Positions 11,240 through 21,668 of a stretch of 64,000 nucleotides of DNA are shown in pieces. The notes under the pieces are model-generated. The model did no database searches. It saw nothing but the letters and a program-made list of their open reading frames with translations, and was not told where the DNA came from. Position numbers and translations under genes: made by a program. Positions within the stretch are counted from its first letter, which is position 1. Each line of letters opens with the position of its first letter. Source of the stretch: Calliopum simillimum (lineage: Eukaryota; Arthropoda; Insecta; Diptera; Lauxaniidae); the NCBI GenBank assembly GCA_951812925.1, contig OX638369.1, positions 53,687,061 to 53,751,060 on the forward strand, read 5' to 3'.

Positions 11240-12144
11240 GGGTAAGGGAGGGAAATATGGACCACCCATCTTTCTTTTTTAAATAAAACCCAAAATACAT
11301 AAAAGAAAACAATTAATTTTATGTCATTCATTAAAGGAAACAATTTACCTTTAATCTGATTCACTTTTAGATAAATATCTCATCAGGATAAAGAAAAAAA
11401 ATTAAAAAAACTGAAAATACTCAAAATGAAGATAAAAAAAAGTGTAGTGTTATATGGACTATATAGTCCATATTGCCCCACATGTTTATTTGATACAGAA
11501 GTTGCATATAAAAATGTCACTTCCACATCCGTCACATTTTTCATGACTCCAAGAACGTCAGATTACACATTCAACCCAAAATTCGCCACGTCGATCTTCT
11601 GATTAAAGGGTATTACATTATATGCATTTTTTATCATTTTTTTCCTTTGTAGTTAACGAATTACATATAATGACCATCAGACTCTTCATGAAAACTGCAA
11701 CTAGATTCCCCATCTAAAAAAGATGATAAATACATTTGTTTTTGAGTCTTTTTTCTTTGGTGGTCCATATTACCCACAGCACGTGTTGGTGAAATAAATG
11801 GTTTTTTTATCAAAAACTCTTTTGGTTAATGAACTTATTTGTGCTAATAAATTACAAATGGTATTCACTGACCTTATATAATAAACCATTTATTTAAAAA
11901 CGCGATGTCTTTAAAGTGAAATAATGAAATATACTCACTAGAAAAAAATTATCACTGATCTTTTTTTTAGAAAAATCAACTTTACAGAAACATGCGACTT
12001 CACCGAACGCTGACATCGCCCTATTACAAGCTTTAGGTATTAGCGCTAAGTTTGAACATGAATAACGGTAAGTCCCATGTATGCAGTGGGAAATACCCGT
12101 GTGGTCCATATTACCCGCGTAGTCCATATTTCCCTCCCTTGCCC
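11240..12144. mobile_element. TA-flanked MITE, GGGTAAGGGAGGG family, copy 1
   Basis: The ends are GGGTAAGGGAGGGAAATATG at 11240 and the complement of GGGCAAGGGAGGGAAATATG ending at 12144, with TA on both sides (11238-11239 and 12145-12146). The host site is known from two uninterrupted copies (about 13172-13200, complement, and 22058-22090), which read through the junction without the element. Length is 905 bp. A minus-strand frame (11894-12127) is partly shared with copy 2 but contains the TIR and resembles no transposase, so the element is non-autonomous. TA duplication suggests a Tc1/mariner-type source. Confidence 0.9.
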
Positions 12145-12285
12145 TACTAACTAAACAGTAATTTTTGCAATTTTACAACAACAGACGCGTAGCATGTCTC
12201 AAACCCAGAGTGTGTTACGAACTAACAATTTGGTAATTTTTCACAACAGACGGCGCTAATGAGCCCTATGATTTATCCATAATGG

Positions 12286-12368
12286 CGATCCTGTTCAAGA
12301 GCTTAATCACTAAAGCATCGCGTTTTCTTTCATTAGAAAACCGGAATCACGGGTTCGAGTACGGTTTT
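12286..12368 (+). ncRNA. tRNA-like (SINE head?) sequence
   Basis: A B-box-like GGGTTCGAGTA lies at 12351-12361, preceded by about 60 bases with tRNA-like spacing. The A box is poor, and no acceptor stem closes around it. It may be a decayed tRNA-derived SINE. It resembles the sequences at 24205 and 40215 only loosely. Confidence 0.3.
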
Positions 12369-12435
12369 TGACAAGATTTAACTAAAACTGATCTGATGAG
12401 GCTATATACATGTTTATATATGAAAATATATAAAT

Positions 12436-13092
12436 ATCGATACGTCCAACGTAAAAGTTGGTAACTCGAAAATCGTAGTTTTTAGTTATGATAACTTTTG
12501 TATTGTTTTCGTTAAAACAAGAAAACCGAAAACAAAATTTGAATAAATACTTCTGGAATCTGTAGACAAAATAAAGGTTTTTCAACTATTAAATCTTTGT
12601 CACTATTCCAAATTGATTTACAGAGATATTAACAATTTCAACTTATAATTTGGATAAAATTAATACATATGAGTTGTAACTCTAGTTACCAACTAATGTT
12701 CTCTTTTAGTTCCATAAGAAAAGTTGGTAACTTAACTTGCCAACTAGCATTAAAAATATTTTACAGACAGTACGTTGGTATGTAGGACTTACAACCTCTG
12801 ATTTTTAAAGAAAAATTATCTTATAACTTTGTTAGTTAAGTAACCAATGCAATTTATCATTTTTGTCCCGTGCATAAGTTATCAACTTAAGTTGCCAAGT
12901 TTTTGCATGGAGACCTCAGTAAAATATACTTAGGTTGTAACTTCAAAAATTGCTCCCAGCCCTTCAAATTTCAAACTAGAGGTACCAAAATTTGACACAA
13001 GAAGGAGCCTAATGCACAAATTTCGAAAACCATTGCCCCGTAAAAAGTTGGTAACTTGAGTTACAAACTTTTACGTTAGATGTATCGATATG
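12436..13092. mobile_element. TIR element rich in AAGTTGGTAACT repeats
   Basis: The inverted ends match over more than 30 bases: ATCGATACGTCCAACGTAAA at about 12436 and the complement of ATCGATACATCTAACGTAAA ending near 13090, followed inward by AAGTTGGTAACT. The interior carries many short repeats of GTTGGTAACT and AGTTACCAAC in both orientations (near 12690, 12723, 12772, 12880 and 13042). No protein is encoded. It is a MITE-like element; target duplication was not resolved. Confidence 0.8.
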
Positions 13093-13215
13093 TATGTGGA
13101 AGTAGCCGAAACATATATAATCAATTTCCATGTTAACACTTGCTTGCGTCTGTTGTTGAAAAATTGCTAAAATGACTGTTTAATTAGTTCAATATAAATT
13201 TATCATACTTCAAAT

Positions 13216-14339
13216 AATAAAAAGCGCGTTGGTACTTTCATTAGTACTACACAGCAACAGTCAATAAACTAACTTCATAATGAGAAGGAGTTTTTGTCAT
13301 AAAAACCCGATTTTGCAATTTTTGCAACCCTCCAAAAACGGAACCTTTTACCAAATTTCAACGAAATCGTGTGAGTCAATTTCTGTTACTCTCGGCATGG
13401 AATGGTTGCTTGATTAATTTTGATAGGAAAGAAGTAAATTTGTGCTGAAAGTATTGAAAGCATTTATTTCCTTAATTGATATACTATACATAAAATGAGA
13501 ATTTTTCAAAAACAATATCTTAATGTGAATTTCCAAAATTTTTGCAATGAAATCATTGTGCTTTTACATTTTAATTAGTTGATTAAAAGCTAACCAATCT
13601 CAAGCCAGATACTTTGAGACCAATAATTTAAAATACCATAAAACCAGCATGAACTCGGAAGGTGATCTTTTAACTGATATCATTTTTACAACTTAATGAC
13701 ATCAATTTTACACTTTCAAGCAAATTTTCGTGAAAACAATAACCGATTTTTTTGATATTCCTTATGTAATGGCAACTTATTCTCATTAGATATTATATGA
13801 AATGTAATTTTTTCATATTAACTAACTTAAGGAAACCTCATATCCAGAATTTTCCTTTATTTTTATCAAAATTAAATTTTGCAGGAAAGTATCGAATGTT
13901 ATTATATTTCTATAAGATATCACATCGCAAGAAAACAGAGTGTATTATATACAAGTACACGTAAGAAAACATCAATATAAGCCCTAAGGATATTGTCTGT
14001 AACACCAAAATGCAGTGCTGAATTTATATGACTAATAAAATCTCAGCATGAAAATGTCAAATTAATAAAAAAGACCCAAAAATAAAAATAAAAAACTCAA
14101 GAATGTCAAAAAGAACAACAAATAAGCACTGCAAAACATTTCCATTACCAGATTAGGCATGAATCATACAAAAGCAATGCCAGACAGAAAACAAAATATA
14201 TGAACTCGAACAAGTGTAAAAAATTTTAAGCACCACTCAGAAAGGAAGCTGAGAACTCACGTATTTAAAATAAATGTCAAAAATCTTGCTCAACACACAC
14301 ATACACAGAAACTTTTGTTGTCAACAACAAAAAATAGAA
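13216..14339. other. AT-rich DNA, nothing recognised
   Basis: A GCGCGTTGGTACTTT block at about 13227 recurs at 22124, extending the repeat shared with 22.0-22.2 kb. Apart from this I see no gene or clear element. Confidence 0.35.
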
Positions 14340-14860
14340 AATCAAATCAAAAATTGCGCAGTGGCAATATTTTATGCAACAAATTAAACAACTGTTTCAT
14401 GCAAATGCTGCTAATCTGCTCCGTTGGGCCTTTTGCACTTTTAAAAGCAAAAGTTTTGTACTCCACTCAATTTTAACTGACATTTGTGACGATAACCCCC
14501 AAATCGACCTGTGATTGTGTACTGTGTTGCCTACCAGACAAAATGAAATGAGACAACGAACACTAATGGTGGGTCGCCCAACAAAAAAAAAGCGCAGCCT
14601 ACCGAAACGCACATTAAAGACACGTTAACAGTTTGTTAAGATTAGTAGTGCTCGATCGGCAAAAAGGGTACCAACAACAACTTCTCACTACTAATAGGAA
14701 AAAATCACAACAATCTACGGCAAATAAACTGTAACAAAATATATTTTGTTTAGTCAACTGATCGTTCGATCGACACGCGCTGTCCACTGAACAAAGTTTG
14801 AGATTTTTGTGGCTTTTGTTGCAAGTTTTTGGCACCCCTTGCAATGCAATTAAGCACTGT
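14340..14860. other. Single-copy island
   Basis: Higher-complexity DNA with GATCGTTCGATCGACACG near 14760. Short minus frames (14397-14612, 14614-14844) lack domains. It could be host regulatory or intronic sequence. Confidence 0.3.
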
Positions 14861-16700
14861 GAGACTTTTCGATAGTTTTGTAGATTTTTGAAGTGGAACT
14901 TCTTTATTGAGACACTTCATTGGAGATATATTTTTTGTGATACATTTTTGCACACTTTTTGGTGACATTTTTTTTGGCGACACAAATTTCGACACTTATT
15001 TTGGTGACATATTTTTGACGACACTATCTTTGGCGACATATTTTAGACACTTATTTTAGCGAGACACTTATACACACTTTTATGGTGACAAATTTTCTAC
15101 CAATTTTATTTACTTATTTTTTGGGACATTTTTTGACACTTTTTTTAGCGACACATTTTTCGACAATTTTTTGGTGATACATTTTAGGCGACACATTTTT
15201 CGATACTTTGTTTGGCCGCACTTATTTTAGCAAAACATTTTTCTGCACTACACATTTTCTACATTTGTTTTGGTTACCCATTTTTGGCGACACATTTTTC
15301 GAAATTTTTTTGGCTAAAGATTTTTCAACACTTTTTGAAGACACGTTTTTCGAGACTTTTTTCTTCGAAATATATTTTTCGACGCGTTTTTCGGCGATAC
15401 ATTTATCAACACTTTGTTGGCCACACATTTTCAATAGGGTAAGGGAGGGAAACCACCAATCTTTCTTTTTTAAATAAAACTCAAAAAACATAAAACGAAA
15501 CAATTAATTTTATGTCATTCATTAAAAGAAACAATTCACTTTAATTCTGATCCACTTTTAGATAAATATCTCATCAGGATAAAGAAAAAAAATTCAAAAA
15601 CTGAAAATACTCAAAATGAAGATCAGAAAAAAAGTGTAGTGTTATAAGGACTATATAGTCCATATTGCCCCACATGTTTATTTGGTACAGAAGTTGCATA
15701 TAAAAATGTCACTTCCACATCCGGCATATTTTTCATGACTTCAAGAACGTCAGATTACACATTAAACCCACTTTCCATCTTTTTTTCCTTTATAGTTAAC
15801 GAATTACAAATAATGACCATCAGACTCGTCATGAAAACTGCAGCTAGATTCCCCATCTGAAAATGATGAGAAATACATTTGTTTTTGAGGCTTTTTTCTT
15901 TGGAGGTCCATATTACCCACAGCACGTGTTGGTGAAATAAATGTATTTTTTATCAAAAGCTCTTGTGGTTAATGATCTAATATGTGCTCATAAATAATAA
16001 ATAGTATTCGCTGATCTTTTTTTAGAAAACACAACTTTACAGAAACATGCGACTTCACCGAACGCTAAAATCGCACTATTATAAGCTTTAGGTGTTAGCG
16101 TTAAGTATGAACATGAATAACGGTAAATCCCATATATGCAGTGGAAAATAACCGTGTGGTCCATATTTCCCACGTAGTCCATATTTCCCTCCCATACCCT
16201 ACTATTTCGGCGACACATTTTTCAACACGTTACTGACGACACATTTGTCGATACTTTTTTGATGACGTATGACACTTTTTTGGCGGCATTTTTTTGAGAT
16301 ATATTTTTCGCCACTTTTTTTAGGACCCATTTTTCGACACTATACTGGCGATACATTTTTCAACACTTTTTTTTTACCGATGCTTTAGTCGAGATATGTT
16401 TTTCAGCGCTATTTTTGGCCACACGTTTTTGGACACTTTTTTTGGCGACACTTTTTTTGATGACACCATATTTGATACTATATTTCACACATTTTTGAAT
16501 TTTGTTGAAATTTGGTAGGTGGGTGCCGAACTTATTCATCAAATACACTGAATGAAAACTGGTTGTAATTAAATAATTGCCACCCCCACTTTTATAAAAA
16601 TTTTTAATGCATTCCGGTGTTTTTCGTTTTCAAAACTTTACTGACGACACATTTATTTGCAACACATTTGACGATACGTTTTTGATGACACATTTTTGAA
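14860..16700. repeat. ~28-bp GGCGACACATTTTTCGACAC minisatellite, interrupted
   Basis: Tandem diverged units of roughly 28 bases (TTTTGGCGACACATTTTTCG then ACAC) run from about 14870 to 15434 and resume at 16202-16490, with looser copies to about 16700. The break is the MITE at 15437-16199, flanked by TA. The array was therefore present before the MITE landed. Open frames through it (15208-15477 and 15222-15503 among them) are by-products. Confidence 0.85.
15437..16199. mobile_element. TA-flanked MITE, GGGTAAGGGAGGG family, copy 2
   Basis: A second copy of the element at 11240-12144 in the same orientation, 763 bp, with TA at 15435-15436 and 16200-16201. It lacks about a dozen bases after the left TIR and some internal sequence near 15770-15790, but keeps the long blocks GACTATATAGTCCATATTGC and CACAGCACGTGTTGGTGAAA. 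It interrupts the 28-bp minisatellite. Confidence 0.9.
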
Positions 16701-17902
16701 TCTTCCATATAGTGATGAGCAAGGCCAGCCGTGGCCATGAGTCTTGGTTTAAATCTTGCTAATTTTTTGAGCTCGAAACAACACCAAGACTTAGTGTCCA
16801 AGACCAAGTCAAACTTTGTCAAACCACATTCCCTAGGACTATCAGGGCCTCGATATGCAGGCAAGAGTGTGAGAGAAGTGCAATGTTAGCCTTATCTTAA
16901 ACTTATCCTGAAAGTTCTTCCGTAAAATAATCCATAGCTTCATATAAAAAAAAATCCTCTGTGTACCACCAAAAAAACCCATGAGCACTACACACTGTGC
17001 ACTGCACTGCATGTGTAAACGTCCATTAATAATATTAAATATTGGAAAAATTTGTCACAATTTATGTCATAACGATTGCGTGTCCATAATAATGGCGACA
17101 GCAACAGTGACGGTGACGGCAACGGCGACAGCGCTAACTCGCTGCACTGTCTATATCGATCTTATGAGCAGCGGCTACAGCAGCAACAGCGCTAAATGTG
17201 ATAAATTAAAATTGATCATGTTGCAAGTTGCTTGCTGATTTGCAACGAATTGCGCGGAGCAAAGTGGACAGAGTTTCTGTGGTAGTGCCGGCCGGTGATA
17301 AAAAAAAAGTGCTCTATTAATAGAGCAGCGAGCGCATTTGCCGCGTGTTGTATTGTCGGCTTTTTGCGTTTCTTTGAGCACATGTCGTTCTAATTTGTTG
17401 TTGTTGCCGGTTATTGTCGGTGGTTGTTACCAATGTTTGATGTTGTCGAGTTTTTTCAATAAAAAAATAACAAATCCAACAACAAAGCAACAAGTCAACG
17501 CATTGTGCATTATTTCCTTGTTGTCTGTCGTTATTGCCATAAGGATAAGCAACAGAGTTTTCATTGTAAATTTCAATATTTTGTTAAACGTTTTTGAAGA
17601 AATATTATCAAATGCACATAAAGAAATTAGATGCTATAGATGTTAAAAATCAAAAAATTTTAAAGAGGCTGAAAAATGTTGAGGAAGACGTGCAATTTTA
17701 AAACTATCGAGATATATTGCTAATGTCTGTACAAAGCTGTAGAAGTCCGCAAATGGTAAAGAAATCAAAAATTAATTATAAAATCAAAAAGTGTTGAGAT
17801 TTCCGTGATGTTGAAATCGTTGAAAAATGTTGGTAAAGGACGAAAATGTTGAGATCGTTAATAAATATTCAGAAAGTGGAATATGTTTGAAATGTGTATA
17901 TA
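16701..17902. other. Island with CTTGG and CGACGG triplets, then AT-rich DNA
   Basis: 16710-16815 holds repeated GTCTTGG/CCAAGAC text that is also seen at 57090-57240. 17090-17140 has GCGACAGCAACAGTGACGGT-type triplets, and TTGTTG runs follow at 17390-17460. 17650-17880 carries loose AAAAATGTTGA units like those of the 25.6-28.7 kb array. No product was recognised for the open frames here. Confidence 0.35.
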
Positions 17903-18577
17903 CACAGAGGAAACAACATTGTTAAAAGTGGCAGAAACGTAGTTATTTTAACCACTTGGCGACCCAAGTTTTGAGCATGGCTCGTTTGGGGAAGTTTTAA
18001 CTACGCGCGTTACTAAATGGGTTCTAACTACGTTTGTGAGTGATTTAACAACGCGCGTTGCTATATGAAATACAAAAGAAAAAAAATTTTTTTTTAAATA
18101 ATTTTTTCCTGTCAACGGCAATGAAAACTGACATTATTTTCTTTTTTTTGTTTTCAATTTTATGCTTTAAATAAAATTTTTTTATTTTGATATTGAGGAG
18201 ATTTGAACCTGGAACCTGTGGTGTGATAGACGCGGACGTTAGCAACTCAGCTACGGGCATCATTATTGTGAAGTAGACTGAAAGTCTATTTGTTATGATT
18301 TGAGCTGATTTGGATTTAGCTACGTTTCGTGAGTGTTTTAACTACGTTTCGTTGCTGATTTGAGTTTAACAACGCTTCGGAGTGTTTTGACTACGTTTCG
18401 TTGCTGATTCCTATTTAACAACGCTTGGCAACCAGCGTTGTTGAATAAGTTTCAACCACGTTTGTGAGTGATTTTGCAACGCACCATACAAATATGAGCT
18501 TGGAGCGTTGTTAAATCTAAATCAGCAACGAAACGTAGTTAAAACACTCACGAACGTGGTTTTTTCTTCGCTCTGTG
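17903..18577. mobile_element. TIR element with CACAGAG ends (675 bp)
   Basis: It starts CACAGAGGAAACAAC at 17903 and ends with the complement CGCTCTGTG at 18577, flanked by TA on both sides (17901-17902 and 18578-18579). The interior is built of many short palindromic blocks, AACAACGCGCGTTGCTA, AACTACGTTTCGTTGCTGAT and GTGAGTGTTTTAACTACG, in both orientations. A tRNA-like sequence lies within it at 18186-18265. A partial copy is at 9390-9566. No transposase is present. Confidence 0.85.
18186..18265 (-). ncRNA. tRNA-like sequence inside the CACAGAG element
   Basis: On the minus strand, GTAGCTGAGTTGCTAACGTC fits an A box and GGTTCAAATCTCC fits a B box at tRNA spacing. The acceptor stem does not pair well, so it is not a functional tRNA as it stands. 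It is probably the head of a tRNA-derived SINE followed by AT-rich sequence (18065-18180). Confidence 0.5.
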
Positions 18578-18811
18578 TAGGTATATTCACGAATCACAGT
18601 GGTGCGGAAAATAACTTCACTTAGTGGGGGATTGCAAAACTCGCTGGAACAGTATGCTCGTTATGATGGAGCGGTTTTATAAATTAAAAGCTGTTATCCA
18701 AAAGACTTTTATAGATTTAAATATTAATGCAGAATATCTGCTGTCCGAAAATGACTTTTTTTTAATAATAATATAGTATCTGTTTTGCTTTTAACAAAAT
18801 TAAAAGTAGAG
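18578..18811. other. Short stretch with no feature
   Basis: Nothing recognised between the CACAGAG element and the hAT element, apart from the left 8-bp target duplication of the latter (18804-18811). Confidence 0.3.
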
Positions 18812-18892
18812 CAGTGATTCTCAACCTTTTTTTCGTCACGGCACATTTTTAATAATATCAAAACAACAAAAATTTTAAGAAAATTTTGATTA

Positions 18893-19190
18893 CTGCCATA
18901 CCTAAAATGGAGCGTCAGCGTTTTTTTACTGTCAAAAATTTCTCATGTACTTACAATTTGTATGGTGTATACCAAAATTGCCAACGCTCAACGCTCAGCT
19001 ATTCGAAATTCCAATTTTGACAAAGCGGTATGGAGAGAAGTTAGCTGCAGAAAAGTAAAAAAAGAAACAACAATATGATTTTGACAAACAAATAACTTCA
19101 ACGCAACGCTCTTTATTTGGGTATGGCGCTTGACGCTTCTGTGTAACGTTAAATAACGCAACGCCTGACGCTCCAATATAGGTATGGCAG
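18893..19190. mobile_element. PIF/Harbinger-type MITE nested in the hAT element
   Basis: Inverted ends of about 30 bases (CTGCCATACCTAAAATGGAG at 18893; complement of CTGCCATACCTATATTGGAG ending at 19190) are flanked by TTA at 18890-18892 and 19191-19193. A 3-bp TTA/TAA duplication is typical of PIF/Harbinger. The 298-bp interior has repeated CAACGCT/AGCGTTG blocks and no coding capacity. Confidence 0.85.
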
Positions 19191-19199
19191 TTAGTTTAC

Positions 19200-20080
19200 T
19201 GATTTATGAAGGCTTAGTTAGGTAAAATCCGTGGGAAGACCATGTTGTCATCATTAAATTAGGCCTCGGAATTGACCCCATTGTGTACCCGACACAGAGA
19301 GCTTTAGCAAAGTAATTCTAGGAGAACCACATACATGTCCATATGCTAGTTACCATGCTAGTTACCATATACATAGATTTAAGACACAATACAGATAGTG
19401 AGCCAAGCGTTTCGAAATTGAAATGGCCAAAGAAATGACTTCTGCAAATGTATGGTTTCCTATGCCACAGTTTCTTCTAATAGCAGCAATTAGGTTACGC
19501 ACATTGTTTTTCTCCATTGCTATTAAAAATATGGATCGATTCATACTTAAGGAAGGCAAAATAAATTTATCTAATATGCTTTCAAGTTTGTAGATCTGAC
19601 CGTCTGAAATTAGCAAGCTGACTACATTTACTTTCGATTGTTACCTTGATTACGCTAATGTGTTTTCTTATTGAAAGGTCAGCCAAAAGAATATCCTGGT
19701 TTGAACCTTTCCTAGCTAGTTCAACAGCAATTACTATGACCGGGAACCCAGCAAAGTGTCATACTATAGTCCTCACGAATATCGCAAAAGAACCTGTTAA
19801 AAAGATTAATACAAGTTTTTGAAATAATGTGATTTGATGAAATTGCTTTGATGGCCACCTGACTATCAAGGTAAATAAATAACAACGCTTCCAAGAAGTT
19901 GTAACTTTGAGAACAGCATAAACCTCTGCCTGAAAGACAGTACAGTCGTCTGGCTGTCTGACGATTTTGTTAGTTCTATATACTCAGAAAAATTTCCTGA
20001 TCCAGCATCTGTATCCGATTTTGACGCATCTGTGTATATTTTAAATAACTTATTTAAAATAGCCCAACTATACCTTTTAG
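19200..20080 (-). pseudogene. 3' part of a non-LTR retrotransposon with RNase H
   Basis: The minus strand carries a decayed RNase H domain: IYTDASKSDTDAGSGNFSEY (from about 20039), a frameshifted DCTVFQAEVYAV segment, IYLDSQVAIKAI, then CWVPGHSN and AVELARKGSNQD. These match the D, E, D and terminal motifs of retroelement RNase H. Further down, a frame at 19362-19616 (NNVRNLIAAIRRNCGIGNHT) fits the region that usually follows. Several frameshifts and stops are present. RNase H places it in an RNase H-bearing clade such as I, R1 or LOA; the exact clade is not settled. Confidence 0.8.
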
Positions 20081-20287
20081 GTACTACCAGGAAAGGAAGG
20101 TGTGGTAGGAGGTAGTCTGTACATCATTACAACAAAATTTATTAATTGGTGTAAAATGCTGTTATGACCAAAAGGTTTTAGTTTAAAGACACCTAAAAAA
20201 ATCATGTTGGAAAATTTGCAGTGGCGGCACATTTTAAAAATCTCACGCCACACTAAAGTGCCGTGGCACATAGGTTTAGAATCACTG

Positions 20288-20982
20288 CAGTAGAGGCATG
20301 CTGCCGCGAGGATGCTAACCTTTTATTCGCCAACGCAGCGATTGTACTTTTATTTGTAGAACTTTCAAAACTAAGTAGATTGTCCGCTTTTAAATGAACT
20401 CATAGATCAGTTGAAAACTCGTATCCCATTCAGGAGGTATTGAATTTTAAACTATTTTTCAGGCTTTTTTTTAAAAAAAAAAAACAGTTTTTTCGTATTT
20501 AAAAAAAAACCTCAAACAAAAAGCAGAAACAAAAATAGTCATTTGAGATGTAATTTTTAATGCTTAGTCCGAACTCGGCCTTAGAAATGCTCTATCATAT
20601 CTGAGTTTTGAGATATCCTTACATAAAAGTTTAAAGCAGCACCGTGTGCAGGACTTGCTCTCGGGGGGGTTTTTCATAAATAAAAACGAGGGAACCCCCA
20701 AAACACCCCACGTGCGCACGGGTCTGGTTTAAAGGACAATATTTTTTCCTATTTTTGAAGTTATATAACAGGACATGGTAATTTTAAGCCGTAAAATCTG
20801 GTATAATAGCCTATAATAAGTAACTGTAGCTTGTTTCTTCAAAACCTAATCGGATCGATATCGATATATTTTTTTTTTGTCGGAGATATCTTAACCTAAA
20901 AAGCCAAAAATTTGCAAAAACAAGATTTTTGGCTATTTTGTAGTTATAAAAAGGACGCTCAAAATTTATCTGCGCCTTACTG
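20288..20982. other. No gene; GC-rich hairpin and a shared short repeat
   Basis: A possible imperfect stem joins ACCGTGTGC (20640) with GCGCACGGGT (about 20714) around G-run and C-run segments. The block GGCCTTAGAAATGCTC...TTTTGAGATATCC at about 20577-20620 resembles 21420-21462, suggesting a dispersed repeat. Nothing else was recognised. Confidence 0.3.
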
Positions 20983-20986
20983 TTAA

Positions 20987-21664
20987 CCCTTTCAGGACCA
21001 TAGGGACATAAACGCTTCCTTCATTCCTATTAAATCTGGCAGCACCATCAGAAGCACCGTTATTTTTGTATAATCATTCTAATGTGACAGTTTGTGTGGT
21101 GAACTATTGCTATACTTTACAGCAGAATTTATAGGTGTTTAATTGTTTTGAATCATATTATAGTGTGAAATAATTGTTGACATGTAAATAAATTGTTGTG
21201 TTATACATTAATTGAACCACTATTTAAGCTTAGTACATTGCTAAATCATAAAATTCAAAATGGGACACCGGTGTCCCTATGGTCGTAAAGGGTAACTTTT
21301 CCCCTGACTTTTGTACTACAATTTTACCAATTTCACAGGCAATCAAAATAAAAAAATTTAATGAACCTGTTAGTAGACATATGTACTGTAACGTACTTTT
21401 TGACACTGAATTCGAATCCGAGGCCAGAATTGCTCATATACTTCAGGATTTTGAGATATCCGTGCTTGAAGCTGAGAAAGCGCTGTTTTCAATCTTGCGG
21501 TGTAGTTCCAGGAGATGGTTTATTTTAATTCTTTTGATGGCATCAAATAGCCCTAACTTACCTATCAAACCACACCTTAAATATGTTTTCTGGAAGCCCA
21601 ATAGACCATTATAAATAGCTAACATGGTTCCATAAGCTCCCAATTCCTTACGGTCCTGAAAGGG
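20987..21664. mobile_element. piggyBac-type MITE flanked by TTAA (678 bp)
   Basis: TTAA at 20983-20986 and 21665-21668 brackets CCCTTTCAGGACC and its complement GGTCCTGAAAGGG. TTAA duplication with CCC-type ends is the piggyBac signature. An internal reversed copy of the left end (GTCCCTATGGTCGTAAAGGG near 21269-21288) faces the outer one, so the first 300 bases look like a smaller element within the larger. The open frame 21279-21614 has no recognisable transposase motif. Confidence 0.85.
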
Positions 21665-21668
21665 TTAA

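Larger units (their letters stand above)
11200..13215. repeat. Inverted-repeat host of nested elements
   Basis: The left arm is GATAAATTTATATTG before the MITE plus CTAACTAAACAGTAATTTTT after it, continuing to CAACAACAGACGC (about 12177). The right arm is the complement at about 13140-13203 (GCGTCTGTTGTTGAAAAATT through CAATATAAATTTATCAT). A third copy, also uninterrupted, lies at 22055-22105. Between the arms are a tRNA-like sequence and a second TIR element (12436-13092). Confidence 0.75.
18812..20287. mobile_element. hAT-type element with 8-bp target duplication, composite
   Basis: The ends are CAGTGATTCTCAACCT at 18812 and the complement of CAGTGATTCTAAACCT ending at 20287, followed inward by GGCAC blocks. 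The eight bases outside are AAGTAGAG (18804-18811) and CAGTAGAG (20288-20295), 7 of 8 identical, as expected of hAT transposons. Most of the 1476 bp is later material: a PIF-type MITE at 18893-19190 and a non-LTR fragment at about 19200-20080. The hAT core is then only about 300 bases, i.e. a MITE. Confidence 0.88.

Noticed and set aside
11894..12127. Conserved minus-strand peptide in both GGGTAAGGGAGGG MITEs
   Set aside because: The frame runs through the TIR and differs by frameshifting indels between the copies; shared sequence is explained by common descent of the DNA.
15208..15503. Phe/Lys-rich frames in the 28-bp minisatellite
   Set aside because: Three overlapping frames on both strands follow the repeat, and they run into the MITE.
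21279..21614. 111-codon frame inside the TTAA-flanked element as a piggyBac transposase
   Set aside because: No piggyBac DDD motif was seen, and the frame is too short; the minus strand has an overlapping open frame too.
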